A stretch of 64,000 bases of DNA from assembly GCA_001404055.1 (NCBI GenBank), contig CXTY01000005.1, positions 434,001-498,000 on the forward strand, given 5' to 3'. The translations under genes and the position numbers were made by a program. A model generated the notes under the pieces. That model was given only the letters and a program-made list of their open reading frames with translations. It ran no database searches and had not been told where the DNA came from. Source of the DNA: Roseibium album. GTDB lineage: Bacteria > Pseudomonadota > Alphaproteobacteria > Rhizobiales > Stappiaceae. This document shows, in pieces, positions 63,863 through 64,000 of the stretch (its first letter is position 1; every line of letters begins with the position of its first letter).

Positions 63863-64000
63863 TCACTCCCTGGTCAAGACTGCCACAGCCTCAATATGGG
63901 GCGAATATTGGAATTGGTCCACCGGTGTGATGCTTTGTAAGGAGTAACCGCCATCGATGAGGATGCGCAAATCACGGGAAAGCGTTGCTGGATTGCAGGA
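63863..64000 (-). CDS. 3' end of an RNA (uracil-5) methyltransferase, RlmD/TrmA family
   Basis: Only the last 45 codons lie in the window. They read SCNPATLSRDLRILIDGGYS and PVDQFQYSPHIEAVAVLTRE, the C-terminal catalytic loop of RlmD/RumA/TrmA enzymes, where the Cys of SCNPATL is the nucleophile attacking uracil C6. Which rRNA or tRNA position is modified cannot be decided from the fragment. Confidence 0.87.
   Translation of the reverse strand, partial: SCNPATLSRDLRILIDGGYSLQSITPVDQFQYSPHIEAVAVLTRE

Overview
This 64 kb window is ordinary chromosomal DNA of an alphaproteobacterium, most probably a marine Hyphomicrobiales member of the Roseibium/Labrenzia/Stappia type. That placement is an inference. 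It rests on split glyQ/glyS, a COG4111-type NadQ regulator with nadABC, a betaine-lipid operon behind a Pho box, a TRAP-malonate operon, a RibBX-type riboflavin protein and the overall gene style. No rRNA, tRNA, CRISPR array, prophage or insertion sequence was seen. The window ends inside a gene.

Layout. 0-9.3 kb: glyQ, a LemA / DUF2207 membrane pair, a glutamate symporter, a GGDEF-EAL protein, glyS. 9.3-12.2 kb: an MFS carrier and an unrecognised Lys/Cys-rich gene in AT-rich surroundings. 12.2-15.9 kb: nadABC with a clear operator over its -10 box; the matching regulator NadQ lies at 25.9 kb. 16-18.4 kb: GlxA-type AraC regulator, YqhA-like membrane protein, GntR regulator. 18.5-24.3 kb: malonate uptake and activation (dctPQM-matA-matB). 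24.4-32.2 kb: SleB-type hydrolase, NadQ, a phosphatase, an HD hydrolase, YgfZ, a dihydroorotase-like amidohydrolase, an L,D-transpeptidase. 32.3-34.3 kb: btaAB behind a three-repeat Pho box. 34.4-39.8 kb: an accessory-looking stretch (cupin, methyltransferase, metallo-beta-lactamase fold, ArsR, OYE-type flavin enzyme, Gfo/Idh/MocA). 39.8-48.7 kb: mostly small conserved or unknown genes, YedK/SRAP, a TPR methyltransferase and a caspase-fold protein. 49-50.5 kb: dnaA with a gene-free 1 kb upstream. 51.5-64 kb: D-2-hydroxyacid dehydrogenase, fabI, phosphatase, DUF3095, a second GGDEF/EAL protein, aroC, dienelactone hydrolase, HTH-RibBX, a methyltransferase and the 3' end of an RNA uracil methyltransferase.

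How genes work together. nadABC makes nicotinate mononucleotide from aspartate, and NadQ probably represses it in trans. The GntR regulator probably controls the malonate operon through a TTGTATACAA site. PhoB probably switches on btaAB under phosphate limitation, giving DGTS-type lipids. The small ArsR protein probably represses itself and the flavin oxidoreductase through two similar sites.

The most interesting items are: the HTH-RibB-RibX triple fusion, the two-site ArsR circuit with an apparently leaderless regulator mRNA, the Lys/Cys-rich orphan gene with two poly-G tracts, the caspase-fold protein with two SH3 domains, and the dihydroorotase-like enzyme with a changed metal ligand. No clearly new multi-gene system could be demonstrated.
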